This document shows, in pieces, positions 1 to 11,149 of a stretch of DNA of 64,000 nucleotides. Below the pieces are notes generated by a model that was not told the DNA's origin, searched no databases, and saw nothing but the letters and a program-made list of their open reading frames with translations. Source of the DNA: Elymus sibiricus (taxonomy: Eukaryota > Streptophyta > Magnoliopsida > Poales > Poaceae); assembly GCA_039707655.1 (NCBI GenBank), contig CM077675.1, positions 419,615,162-419,679,161 on the forward strand, written 5' to 3'. Position 1 is the first letter of the stretch. Each line of letters starts with the position of its first letter. The translations under genes were made by a program, and so were the position numbers.

Positions 1-814
1 ACCGTTTTGTTTGCTTTTCGTAGATGAAAATCACTAATCCGGATTGTTTCGGAACGCATCAAAAATTATTTTAGTGGGTACTAGAAATGTTCTAAGCCCA
101 CATAAATATTTTCGGTTCGAACGGACGCTGAAAAATGTCGTCATGAATAGTGAAATCAGCTTTATGGTTACTTTTTGGAAAGCCACCTTTTTGGGCTTTT
201 GCTCCAAAATATCTTGGAGATGACATGGATGGATGTGGCTGAAATTTCAGCCCCTCCACCCCTCCTTCTCCTATAAATAGAGGTGGAGGGGGCTGCCCAA
301 AACTCACTCTTTCTCACATACAAGTGCCATGCATGATCTGGCTTTCTCTCTCCCTCCCAGCGAAATAGTTTCGTAGAGCCGAAAGGCTGTCTGGGTTCCG
401 GTGGGAACTAGTTCTGGACGGCGAAGCCCTGCCGGATAGATGACACCGTATGTGTGCAACTCTGTAGAGAGATCGTAGTTTCGGTCTTAGTTCGAGAGTG
501 CCTCCCGAAGGGCTGTCCGTGTGACCGTCCGAGTTTCGGAGGTCCTCCCGAAGGGCTGTTCGCGACACCGTCCGGGGGACTGTCCGACCGCCTCCCGGAG
601 GGCTGTCCGAGGGGCAGATTAGGGTATACATCCTCACGGTTGGGAGGTTGTAAATCCTAGCTGCGGGGATCTCCACCGCCAATCATCATCGACTCTACTT
701 CCGCTGCGCTACGAGTCGGTAACGAAAAAGATCAAACCTTGTATGCAGTCTCCATAGTGGTCCTGGGCTGGTGCGTAGGTCGGAAATTTTTGTTTTCTAC
801 TGCATTACCCAACA
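1..814 (+). mobile_element. Copia element 1, 5' LTR (right part only)
   Basis: This segment is repeated nearly base for base at about 7447-8260, which is the end of a full LTR. It stops at ...CCCAACA and is followed at once by a primer binding site, so it is the 3' part of the 5' LTR; the rest lies left of the window. It includes a TATA box at 272-279 and, at about 500-610, three copies of a short CCCGAAGGGCTGTCC-type repeat. It differs from the 3' LTR by scattered substitutions and a GGAT step (GATGGATGTGG against GATGTGG near 230), so the element is not brand new. Confidence 0.9.
272..279 (+). promoter_or_regulatory. TATA box of Copia 1 5' LTR
   Basis: TATAAATA sits between a CCCCTCCACC-type arm and a GGTGGAGGGGGC arm, so the box lies in the loop of a potential stem. 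The same arrangement is in the 3' LTR at 7718-7725. This is the probable start region of the genomic transcript of the element. Confidence 0.7.
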
Positions 815-815
815 G

Positions 816-829
816 TGGCATCATGAGCC
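816..829 (+). other. Primer binding site of Copia 1
   Basis: TGGCATCATGAGCC begins one base after the LTR end. It is a variant of the TGGTATCAGAGC site complementary to initiator Met-tRNA used by Copia elements. The variation fits a decayed copy. Confidence 0.75.
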
Positions 830-3439
830 GTGCTATGCGTAGATGCAGGTTGCGATCTAGAATACATAGAGATGTATGGGTATTGCACAATATAATTAGG
901 GAGTAGATGAGTTCTATTACTGAAAATTATTTGTGCGGGTAGCAGATGAAATCTGTTACCTGATGTTCCTGTTGCTTCCCTGGGATTTGCATATTTATGA
1001 TCTTGATAACAGCATGGTGGAGTTTCAATGTTCTGGCAATCCGCGATCCTGATTGATCAACGAAGTGCTAACAGTTCATTGAATTCCACTGTAGTTAAAA
1101 AGAAAGATGAAATTTCGCAGATGAAAGGGCCATGCAGATATGATCTGCACGGGGGTCACGCGTATGACGAAGTTCAGTATGGGGCTCGAGATTTTATTAT
1201 CTCGTGTTTCATACACCCTCCAAAGTTAATCTAGCAACTTGAATTATCATACTTGATGATGGACGTTGGTAGCTTCGTTTTGGTTCGAAACCATAGAAGC
1301 CACGAAAAACAAGTTCTTGCATAAACCGATTAGAGGCGTCTAACTTGGTTTTGCAGGAGGGTTTGCATGAGCATGTGATGTGGTATAGCAATGCTCATAT
1401 TAATTTGATTATTTATGAGATGACTATATGATGTAAATTAACATGACCTCCGTGTCATGATTCGGCATGATGGCTGGAGCCATATGATTGTCACTTTAAT
1501 GACCTGCGTGTCAACCTTATGTAATGCACTTATCTTATTAGCTATAGAGATAGCAATATTCTCTGGTGCATCGACAATGTGGTGGCAAACTTCGCGAAGG
1601 TGAACACCGACGCGAATGCCGAAGACGAAGAAATTAATGACTTCTCCATCAGAAAGGGCTATACCATATCATGCTATTATGAATTGCCTGAGATGTTTAT
1701 CCCTCTTGATTGCGCGGTAGTCGCTTTTATTAGGGTGATCTCTCACAAAAATATCAAGTAGTTAGTGTTCTCCCAAGTGTAGCACCGTCACAACATCCTT
1801 CCTTTCGAGGTGCGCCATGATATACATGGGTACGAACGATTGTACGGGTGTAAGGCGGGTGAGGTCAGACCTCACAGCAAGATCACTTGGTTATCTTGAC
1901 GTTCATGGCAGGATCATCCTGAGCTCGAAACACACGCATCGAAAGATGAACAAGAGTCACATGAAGATGTGATTGGCAAGTTTGCCTACCAATTGAAGTT
2001 CGCGCCATCAGTGTTCATCTCGAACAATGGCGTTGAATGGAAATGTGGGTCTTGAATCACTCACAATCAATTATGAGAGATATTGATTTGAGTGGGAGCG
2101 CACTTTAGAATTAATTCTTTTAATTCTTAGTGCAATTAATTTTGAACACTGTCTAAGTGTGATTTGCATAATAGTTGTAGAATAATGGCTCGCGTTTCCA
2201 CCTTCCCTATTAAAATTGAATAAGCTGTTATTTATCTGGTTAAAACTTTACGATTGATAACGTAATGTGAGGATTGTCCTCAAGAGTGCCGAGAAGGACT
2301 TTGTCCTATCGCATGCTTTTGGTATTCTTCCGCTAATGCTATGGATCATGTGACTCTCGTCCTTCGATCCAAAAGCTAGAATTCCGTTTCAGTCAAGTGC
2401 AATACGTTTGCTTCCATGAGACCCGAACTTTGAAAGTTTTGGGATAGTTATGTGATATTCATGGAATTGAAAATTAATTTTCAGATACAAACAAAAGCTG
2501 AAAGATATGAAATATCCAAAGCAAATATTGTTTGCAAGCTATTAGTAAAGGTGTTTACTATGCATTAGACTGATAAGAGAGGGATCCAGAAGAACGCCTG
2601 TCATGTAAATGAAGGTGAATAAAACAACAACTTAAAGAGAAAGGAAGTGTCCGAAGGGTGTTAGTGAAACTTTCACGCCTAGGAAGTCCGAGGCTAAACG
2701 CCACTCTTAAGTTGGGTGCTTCTTCTGAGAGTAGGAGAAATACTAAAAGTTAAACTGTTAGAAGTATAAAGGCAGAAAGAAAGAAGACTGGAATATCCAG
2801 CTCATGTATGAATGTCATACAAGTTTTTGATGTATAGAAGGCTGGTCAAAGATATAGTTCTTGGGAATTATGGTTAAACATGTTAATCACTAATTCTTGG
2901 GTATTGTGAGTTGATCACAAAGATACCCGCTCGACTGCATTCTGTTGTGACTCGATGCAAGAACTACTATGGCCTGAAAGACTAGCCAGGAATGAGGTCT
3001 TGATACACGCTGGGAACATAGTAAAAGTTACTATGCCTTCCATCGGTGTATTACCTATGTGTTTTCTTTCATAATTCATTTTAGAGCTTTACACACTCTA
3101 GCCCTTTGCATAAGGTATCTTGCAAGAAGGTTGTTCATAAGAGAACTTTTGATGTTCGGTGTTATGAATAAACATAAGGGCCATACTTTCATTATGAATG
3201 GGATGTATGTTATGAAAAAATGATATTAATATATTACCTCTGTGTTTACTTTCATAATTCATTTTAGAGTTTCATACACTCTAACCCAGTGCACAATGTT
3301 TGTTGCAAAAGGGTTGTTCATAAAAGAACAATTGTTGTTCAGTATTATGAATAACGTGAAGGGCCATGCTTCCATCCAAGATGGGATGTATGTTATGAAT
3401 ATTGATGGAAATATGATACATCCATAACACTGACGCTAA

Positions 3440-4330
3440 ATGTCGCAAGACTAAAAGAATACCACACAAGTGTGGCACTGCATTTGGTCACATTGGAGAA
3501 ACCCGCATGGAAAACTCCATTATGATGGATTTTGAAGTCGGTTGATTTTAAATCATCTGACACTTGAAACTTTCGTCCGAAAAGTGAAGTGACTGAAATA
3601 CCGTTCACAGGCCATAAGGAACGAGCAACAAACTTATTAGTGATCATACATTTTGATGTGTGTAGTTCAATAAATGTTGTTGCAAGTAGTGGATTTATCT
3701 CTCTTCAGAAATGACTCAAGTAGATATATGGATATTTATTTGATGAGACGTAAGTCTGGATCTTTTGAAATCATTCGAAAGGTTTTCAAAAATGAAGTAG
3801 AAGTTGTTGTAACAAGAAAATTATGTTTCTACAATTCGATTGCAGAAAGGAATATTTGAGTTACAAGTTTAGCGAATGTGTGATGAGTTGTGAAAGGGGT
3901 TTCATAACTTGCACCTCCCGGAACACCACTGCAAGTGGAGAGTCCGTGAAGATGTAATCGAACCATTCATGACATGGTAAGATCAAAGATGACATAAATA
4001 AATTTGCCATTATCCCTTTTAAAGTGATGCTTTAGAGACTGCAGCTTTTACACCGAAAAGAGCTCCATCGGGTCTGTTGAAATGACGCCATGGTATGGTA
4101 CGCCCAACCATGTTATATCTTTTCTTAACATTTGGAATATGGGGCTTGTGTAAAAGGTTACAAACCTATTCCAAATCAGACAAGTGCTACTTTGTAGGTT
4201 ATCCCAAGTTATTGGGTATTCCCCCACCACTATACCGAGGCTAAGAGTTTTGCCACAAAGAATGGTATGGTTTTTGAAGAAAACTGTTCTTTCAAAAAGG
4301 TGAGTGGGAGAACAGTGCAACTCGACGAGA
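3440..4330 (+). pseudogene. Copia 1 integrase region remnant
   Basis: Around 3460-3560 the plus strand gives a WHC...GHIGE-like stretch typical of the GAG-pre-integrase zinc-binding segment that precedes integrase. At about 4170-4330 it gives a SDKCYFVGYP-type stretch followed by a VSGRTVQLDEI-type stretch, as in the linker between Copia integrase and reverse transcriptase. Many frameshifts and stops separate the pieces, and the catalytic D,D,E residues cannot be placed with confidence. This would once have been the enzyme inserting the cDNA copy into the host chromosome. Confidence 0.65.
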
Positions 4331-4829
4331 TAAACAGTATCTTCATCATCAGATCAAAGAAAAGAGACCTTGGAAGTAATTCCAGAGTTTCCTACTGCGA
4401 CTGATACGGAAGCCTCTACATGAGATGTATGGACTTCGGTCGAACTTGCAGCTGAACCACGTAGGAAAAACTCGTGCAAACCTCTCAGGTGCGCATACGA
4501 GATATTGTTGTTAGACATCAGTATACCTACGATACACAAGGAAGCGTTGATGGGCCCTGACTCCGGAATTGGCTAAATGCCAATACAATCCGAGATAGTT
4601 TCCATATAAGTGATTCAAGATTAAAACATTGATACACCTTTCGGAAGACTTAGAGTCTAACGAATATTTATGAAACTATAAACTGATGTGGATAAAATGT
4701 TTTATCCATAAAGCTCGACTTGTTGCAATAACAAGTTCAAGGAGTTGACTACGATGAGGTTGTTTCACCGTAGCGATGCTTAAAGTCGGTTCGGGTTAAA
4801 CTAGCAATTAATACATATTTCAATCATGA

Positions 4830-5560
4830 GATATGAAACATGGATGTCGAACGAATTTCCATGAAATGGGAATACAAACTAGGATTTGTATGTGATACAG
4901 TCCAAAGTATTTTGTCGATCCAAAGGATGCTAGTGAGTATGCAAACTTCAGAGTTCCAGCAATGGACAGAAGAGAGCAAAATGGAGTTGGAATCTTCGTC
5001 TTGATGAAATGATCAAAAGAGTTTGATTTCATCAATGAATAATGAAGATGCTTGTGTTTTCAAGAAAGTAAGTGGGAGCATAATAATATTTCTAAAACCT
5101 TGTGTGCTTGACACATTGTTAATTGGAAATAAATTTCTTGACACGAATTAGGACTTCATTTGAAAATAGTTTTTCGATGAAGTGCTTGGGCTAAATAGCC
5201 TTGCTATTAGGCATAATGATCTATGGAGATAGATTTGCCTAATGGGGCTAAGCAAAAATACATATTGACAAGATGCTAAAACCATTTAGCACTAAAACCG
5301 CCAAGGAGTGATTCTTGCCGAAGTCACATGGAAAGAGTTTTGTAAGACTCGGTGTCCCAAAACACTGATGAGCAAAATACATGATGGAGATTCCACACAC
5401 TCTTGTGTTTGGATTAATCATGTATTCCATGGTATGTAAAACAACCAGATATGTCCGATACTCCCAAACTGTTGCGAGTATAGATACCAAAGTGATCAAA
5501 GTACTGATCATAGGACAACAGTGAAAAATGTCATTGAGTACTAAAGTAGCACTGATGACA
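4830..5560 (+). pseudogene. Copia 1 reverse transcriptase / RNase H remnant
   Basis: At about 4975-5020 a W.WN.R.DE..K stretch is visible and at 5043-5130 an EDACVFKKVSGS stretch followed by a damaged active-site segment ending in LIGN. These match the palm region of Copia RVT_2, where the YVDD catalytic motif lies just before the IGN; here that motif is destroyed. Downstream (about 5262-5560) a YIDKMLK-like start and a TRPDI-like segment correspond to the stretch leading to RNase H. Frame changes occur every few dozen codons, so this is a fossil. Confidence 0.7.
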
Positions 5561-6097
5561 TGTTTTCTCGCAAGCAGAGATTATGAAGTGCTCATTGTAA
5601 GTAATTACATCGATACAGTCTTCATCAATGCTCCATGCGATTTTCGATTTAAGTTAAGTTTTGTGTAATACACAATACGGTGGCACGGTAAGTTGGAATT
5701 GTTCTAAACAGGTTACTGTGGCGAATTCTATAACAAAAGGCTAAATGTGTTGACGTTTTGGAAGCACCAAAGAAGATGTTGAATCATATAGTTCATTCAT
5801 GAACTTAATATGGTTCCAAGATAGCTTTGGTCAATGGGACACTATTGCAGATAGTTGCTCCATAGCTCAGTCTGAGGAATCAAGGTTTGACCTGTGATTC
5901 ACATATATACAAAGCCAAGTCCACACAAAATATGAATTTTGTGAAAGCGTGAAAACGCGAGGATATGCAAAGTTACACACGGAGCTGAACTTGTCAGATC
6001 CGTTGGACATCAGGCTATACCACAAGCGAAGCATATTTTACACCAGTATGCCATAGGTGTAAAGTGCATTAGCATTGACTAGATTATTTACTCTAGT

Positions 6098-6110
6098 GCA
6101 AGTGGGAGTC
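6098..6110 (+). other. Polypurine tract of Copia 1
   Basis: GCAAGTGGGAGTC lies directly before the TGTAGGAG start of the 3' LTR. This purine-rich tract primes plus-strand synthesis, and its form is typical of large Triticeae Copia elements. Confidence 0.8.
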
Positions 6111-7128
6111 TGTAGGAGATATGCCCTAGAGGCAATAATAAATGTTATTATTTATACCCATGTTCCTAATTAAGTTTATATTCCATGCTATAACTGCTAT
6201 GGTTCTCGAGTCTACAATAACCACGAGGCTCAGAGGAAAACTCATATGCACGTGTGGAATAATAAACGGTAAAATGTATTCCTAATCTGGCCTCTAAGAC
6301 TAGCTCAAGTGTTGCATGATGGTTCTGTTTTCCTGATCATGGGCATGTCTATGACAGCAACTTTGAGGGCACAATGTTAGCAGAACATTTGTGTTGAATC
6401 GACCCGAATTGATGTTATGCTATGAGATTCATTCGTCACAAGTTAATGGTTAATAACACAGAGATGGTTAAACGTTTGCATGATTCCTTAGACCATGAGA
6501 GTATCAAGTTTCTTCATGCTTGCTTCATGAACTTTGGGGTTTGTTAAACGTCATCCGTAAATGGGTGGCTATTACGGTGGCTTACGGGTTCATGGAAAAC
6601 TATGTCAAGTAACTTGATAGCTCAAGATTGGGATTTGCTCCTCCGACGATGGAGAGATATCTCTGGGCCCTCTCGGTGTTACGGTATCCATCATCGTCTG
6701 GCCAGACACTTTGTGATTTGATCACGGGGATGCCGGAACACGGAACGAGAAAAGAGAACAATACCGGTAACGAGGTAACTGGCATAGTGGACAAGGTGTT
6801 GATCCACAGGGATGCCAACATGTCTCACCTTGGGTATTTGTAACATATCGCGAAGCAACAGGAATAGCACACGGCAACTGGAGGTTCACTCGAATATTCA
6901 TTCGTGTGGGTATAGGGGTCAATATGGGTGTCCACGGCTCCGATGTTGATCATTGATCGGAAGGGGTTCCGGGTCATGTCTATACTTCACCGAACCTATA
7001 GGGTCACACGCTTGAGGGTCATCTATCTATTGAATACTAGACAGGGAGTCTGAGAGAAATTCACCGAAAAAGTTTCGGAGACAACGGAAGAGTTCCGGAG
7101 AGAGAACACCGGAAGAGTTTCGGTAAAA

Positions 7129-7487
7129 CCGAAAAGTTGTTTCGGAGTGTACCATTAAGTCAAATTGGTTTCGGCACATGCCTGGAAATTTTTGGAGGGT
7201 ACCAGAATTGTTCCGGTAACTTCTGAGATTTTTCAGAGACAAAAACCGGAAATGTTCCGGACTGCCGGAACCGCTTTAGTTGCTTTTCACAGATGAAAAT
7301 CACTAAACCGAAAAGTTGTTTCGGAGTACACCATTAAGTCAAATTGGTTTCGGCACATGCTTGATAATTCTTGGAGGGTGCCAGAATCATTCTGGAAACT
7401 TCAGGGAATTTTCCGGAAGAAAAACCGGAAATGTTCCGGAGCTGCCGGAACCACTTTGTTTGCTTTTCGCAGATGAAAATCACTAAT
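7129..7487 (+). repeat. Tandem duplication inside the Copia 1 3' LTR (about 179 bp x 2)
   Basis: Units 7129-7307 and 7308-7487 both start CCGAAAAGTTGTTTCGGAG and both end with a GCAGATGAAAATCACTA-like stretch. They are clearly diverged from each other, so the duplication is old relative to the element. The 5' LTR is cut by the window edge, so whether it shares the duplication cannot be seen. Confidence 0.8.
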
Positions 7488-7717
7488 CCGGAATTGTTTC
7501 GGAACGCGTCGAAAATTAATTTAGTGGGTACTGGAAATGTTCTAAGCCCACATAAATATTTTCGGTTCGTACGGACGCTGAAAAATGTCATCATGAATAG
7601 TGAAATCAGCTTTATGGTTACTTTTTGGAAAGCCACCTTTTTGGGCTTTTGCTCCAAAATATCTTGGAGATGACATGGATGTGGCTGAAATTTCAGCCCC
7701 ACCACCCCTCCTTCTCC

Positions 7718-7725
7718 TATAAATA
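7718..7725 (+). promoter_or_regulatory. TATA box of Copia 1 3' LTR
   Basis: TATAAATA is flanked by a CAGCCCC...CACC arm and a GGTGGAGGGGGCTG arm. It points toward the SANT-type gene at 8331 and could drive read-through transcripts. Confidence 0.6.
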
Positions 7726-8330
7726 GAGGTGGAGGGGGCTGCCCAAAACTCACTCTTTCTCACAGACAAGTGCCATGCATGATCTGGCTTTCTCTCTCCC
7801 TCCGAGCGAAATAGTTTCGTAGAGCCGAAAGGCTGTCTGGGTTCCGGTGGGAACTAGTTCTGGACGGCGAAGCCCTGCCGGATAGATGACACCGTATGTG
7901 TGCAACTCTGTAGAGAGATCGTAGTTTCGGTCTTAGTTCGAGAGTGCCTCTCGAAGGGCTGTCCGTGTGACCGTCCGAGTTTCGGAGGTCCACCCGAAGG
8001 GCTGTCCGCGACACCGTCCGGGGGACTGTCCGGCTGCCTCCCGGAGGGCTGTCCGAGGGGCAGATGAGGGTATACATCCTCGTGGTTGGGAGGTTGTAAA
8101 TCCTAGCTGCGGGGATCTGCACCGCCAATCGTCATCGACTCTACTTCCGCTGCGCTACGAGTCGGTAACGAAAAAGATCAAACCTTGTATGCAGTCTCCA
8201 TAGTGGTCCTAGGTTGGTGCGTAGGTCGGAAATTTTTGTTTTCTGCTGCGTTACCCAACATCACCGCCCTCCACTCTCCCGCGCCCCGCCCTCCACTCTC
8301 CCGCGCCCCGGCCTTCCCACTCCCTCTACC

Positions 8331-10153
8331 ATGGCTGACGACGCGAATCCCGGCGACCCACCACCTGCCGCCCAGCCCGTGGAGAAGCCTGCGAAGAAGA
8401 AGCCTGTGAAGAGGAAGTCTCACGCGGAGCTCACGCCGGCGGAGGCCGCCAAGCTCGACAAGGAATCGGTCAAGAGGAGGGACCGACGAGCTGTGGAAAA
8501 GGACAAGAAGGCCGCCGTGCAGTATGCTTCCGAGTGTGCCCTGCGGCATGCGATGCAGCACCAGGCCGACATCGACGACAAGGAGTCCATCGTCTCCAAG
8601 GCGCACACCCTTCTCATGATGGGTTTGGCCCGCCCCCCGCGGCCAGCACATGCTCGTCGGCCCATCGACCGCCGCATCACCGTTCCCCGAGCCCGTCCGT
8701 CTCACACGGCACACCGTATTTTCGTGCTCCGCCGCCGCACGGCCATGGGCAGACGTGATTCTCTATGTCGCCGGACTGCATGGTGGTCGATCCGACCACG
8801 CCCGCAGGCACCATCGACCTCAACATCACGCCAGGGTACAATGGCGATGGCCATTGTGAAGACGGCGCGAAAAGGAAGCAGCCCCGGTCGTTCAAGTCGG
8901 CTAACATTGCCGGCGCCCGCAAGCTGTTCGTCGATATGCCACCGCCTACGCAGACGTCCACGGTCGATGACCCTTAATACTCCTCGTTCATGCAGAACGT
9001 CATCTTCGAGGGCCGTGGTGATGCGTTCCGCGTCGACGGCCAAGAGCAACCTTTTGATGGCGACGCGACCCAAAGCCAGGATGACTGTGCTCCCTATGAT
9101 GACTCTTAGTTCGGCGGCCATGATGTTGATGATGATGAGGATGACCATGGCAACTCGTGGCATGAAGATGATGACTTGTATTGTGAAGATGAAGAAGAAG
9201 AAGAGGTCGACATTTCCGCGGAGCCATTGTGTTTCATCGACGAGCTCACCCAAAAGGCCGAAGCACAAAAGAGGAGGAAGAGCATTTGCACAGGATCATA
9301 TAGCCAAGCCGAGGACACTTTGATTTGCGAGAATTGGAAGGAAATCGGCCAAGATCCAATCAAAGGTGCCGAGCAAAAAGGAGTGGTCTTTTGGACAAGA
9401 GTTCACAAGAACTTTCATGAGCGAAGAAAGTTTGCCCCCTACCAATTCACAAGCACTCGCGGCATCAATTCAATCCAAAAAAGATGGGGATTCATCCAAC
9501 AAGAATGCAACAAATATTGTGCCGCGCTTGAGAGCGTCAAAGACCGTCCCGTGAGCGGCCTAGGCCTTGGTGACTTGGTATGAATCTCTCTCTTTTCCAT
9601 CATGCGTCCATTCATGTCGGCATGCCATTTAAGTTTGATTGTGTAGGCATTCCAATCTTTGGAAGCCTTCAAGGCCCGACACAAAGATAAGCCATTCACT
9701 CTCACGCATTGTTGGGTGCTCATCAAAGATTGCCCCAAGTCCAGGGACCAATACAATGCTCGTAGAAAGAAGAGAGGAGAGAAGGAGGCGGCCGAGGCTG
9801 ATTCTTTAGATGTGCTCAAGAGGCCGAGGGGCAAGACAAGCTCGAAGTCCGACGAGAAGCGTGATGCGTCTTCTATAGCCTTGCAAGGAACTTTAGAGGA
9901 TATGATGAGCCAAAAGGAAATGCGGGAGGAGAGGAAGAGCAAAGGGGAGGAGGAGCAAATGAAGATATACCTAGATCTTCAAACGAAGAAGCTTGATATG
10001 GAGGAGGCCGTGAAGAAGAGAAAGCTTGACATCGAGGAGGCCGCTCAACTCAAGAAGCTAGAGATCGAGGCCACCAATGTCGACACAAAAGCCAAGGAGA
10101 TGGCACTAGCGATCATGATCGTCGACAAGAACAACATGTCACCGGAGAGAAAG
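8331..10153 (+). pseudogene. SANT/Myb-like, NAM-associated protein (PIF/Harbinger ORF1 type), decayed
   Basis: The start ATG at 8331 has an ACCATGG context. The N-terminus is Lys/Ala-rich (MADDANPGDPP...). Reading moves from frame 3 to frame 2 near 8630 and meets stops near 8759 (TGA), 8975 (TAA) and 9107 (TAG). From 9176 the frame stays open: an acidic patch (DEEEEEVD), then a SANT-like DNA-binding domain (SYSQAEDTLICENW, a DPIKG...QKGVVFW core, F..RRKF). A 69-bp GT-AG intron (9578-9646) follows, then a Lys/Glu-rich NAM-associated C-terminal domain from 9647. Proteins of this type are the accessory DNA-binding ORF of PIF/Harbinger transposons and relatives annotated as NAM-associated. At codon AAG 10151-10153 the gene is cut by a CACTA insertion; its last codons are at 18377-18430. 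It is not functional. Confidence 0.75.
9578..9646 (+). other. Intron in the SANT-type pseudogene
   Basis: The intron begins GTATGAAT and ends TGTGTAG. Removing it joins GGT GAC TTG to GCA TTC CAA in one frame and links the SANT-like domain to the AFQSLEAF start of the NAM-associated domain, which is the usual order in this family. Confidence 0.7.
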
Positions 10154-10390
10154 CACTACTAGGAGAAACCCTACTAGTAGCGCTTGAAAAAACTATAGTA
10201 GTAGCGCTAGGTCCAGCGCTACTGCTAACGCGCTACAGCTAAGTTGTAGCAGTAGCGCTGGTCAGTGCAGCGCTAGCAGTAGCGCTGTACCAACCAGCGC
10301 TACTACTAACTATCTGTAGCGCTGCAGAAATGCAAGCGCTGCTGCTAATCCCGCATTGCTGCTAGATACCTTCCAGTGCTGCTGCTATTA
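10154..10390. repeat. CACTA 1 left terminal inverted repeat and subterminal repeats
   Basis: After the 17-bp terminal repeat there are about ten GTAGCGCT / AGCGCTAC units in both orientations. Subterminal repeats of this kind are the binding sites of the TnpA-like protein in En/Spm elements. Confidence 0.85.
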
Positions 10391-10652
10391 TTCCTGCTTT
10401 CACAGATTCATACCCCCTCTACGTATTTGTGATGTATTTATACAGGCTCTATACAGTAGTTTCATCAGATCACAATAAACATACACTATTCTCATCATAT
10501 CATACACATACAGTAGTCTCGTCATACCATCATCATCATCATTCAACACAAATATCATCACATCTCGAAAATAGCGATACACAAGTCATGTCATGTCTCG
10601 AATAAGTGCAACTGCATGGTCATGGCACACACACAAGTTTCATCATCTCTAT

Positions 10653-10928
10653 CTAAACCATGATGTAGAAGAGAAGAGCGATCAGCATGAGCAAGACCGC
10701 GACTATGTAGTACTTGAGGAACCGACGGTTCCGCCCCCGCTCTTGCCGGAGCGTCCACCTCAAGTAACTACTTTCCGCTTCGGCTCTGCTGTCGAATCCT
10801 CTGTGGCTAGCACCGGGGTACTTGTCCACCTGGGCCTGAGCGTCTGGCCAGTGGTCGTAGACTCCTGGAACCATCCCAACGAACACGGCGTAGCAGTCCT
10901 TCGCCATCTCTGATCTATGTACCTGCAT
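10653..10928 (-). CDS. RNase H1 N-terminal (viroplasmin-like) domain protein with C-terminal membrane segment
   Basis: An open frame of 91 codons starting MQVHRSEMAKD. Residues about 12-57 fit the RNase H1 N-terminal hybrid-binding domain: YAVFVG.VPGVYDHWPDAQAQV, then a KYPGASHRGF segment and ...AEAESSYLRW. In known proteins this small fold binds RNA/DNA hybrids. After a basic stretch (RQERGRNRR) the last 20 or so residues (YYIVAVLLMLIALLFYIMV) form one hydrophobic helix at the extreme C-terminus, as in tail-anchored proteins. There is no RNase H catalytic domain. It lies 3' of the ULP1-like exons on the same strand and could be their last exon or a separate small gene. It is intact. Its role in the element is unknown. 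Confidence 0.6.
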   Translation of the reverse strand: MQVHRSEMAKDCYAVFVGMVPGVYDHWPDAQAQVDKYPGASHRGFDSRAEAESSYLRWTLRQERGRNRRFLKYYIVAVLLMLIALLFYIMV

Positions 10929-11149
10929 CGTCAGTTGATGAACTGAACGCTAATATGCAACATAATGTACTTAAGAGAACAAAGAGGCATAATTAGCAAA
11001 ATACAAGCAACCTATAGTAAACATAAATGACGAAGTTCCTCATACCCAAACTAATTAACTAGAGCGATCTACGCTAGTTCAGGACCACAGTTTAATTACA
11101 TCACATAGTTTCGTCTGGACGCTAGTGACACATATATTGTCAACGACAA

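Larger units (their letters stand above)
830..6097 (+). mobile_element. Copia 1 internal region, heavily decayed
   Basis: No long ORF survives, but translated fragments of a Copia polyprotein can be read in changing frames. The order is a GAG-pre-integrase-like stretch near 3450-3560, an integrase/RT linker near 4150-4330, reverse transcriptase near 4830-5140 and the region ahead of RNase H near 5260-5560. The order integrase, RT, RNase H defines the superfamily. From 830 to about 3400 I can make out only short gag-like pieces. The whole region is full of frameshifts and stops and cannot be autonomous. Confidence 0.8.
6111..8260 (+). mobile_element. Copia element 1, complete 3' LTR (2150 bp)
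   Basis: The LTR begins TGTAGGAGATATGCCCTAG after a polypurine tract and ends ...TTACCCAACA, so it has the TG...CA ends of an LTR. Its last 814 bp match the 5' LTR end at 1-814. It carries a TATA box at 7718-7725 and an internal duplication at 7129-7487. TCACC (8261-8265) would be the right target duplication; the left one lies outside the window. The LTR ends 70 bp upstream of the ATG of the SANT-type gene at 8331, so LTR transcription would run into that gene. Confidence 0.9.

Noticed and set aside
8178..9323. ORFs of 369 (plus) and 178-188 (minus) codons over the SANT-type gene
   Set aside because: Only the part of the 369-codon frame from 8331 to about 8630 fits the gene; the rest is out of frame, and the minus-strand ORFs are shadows.
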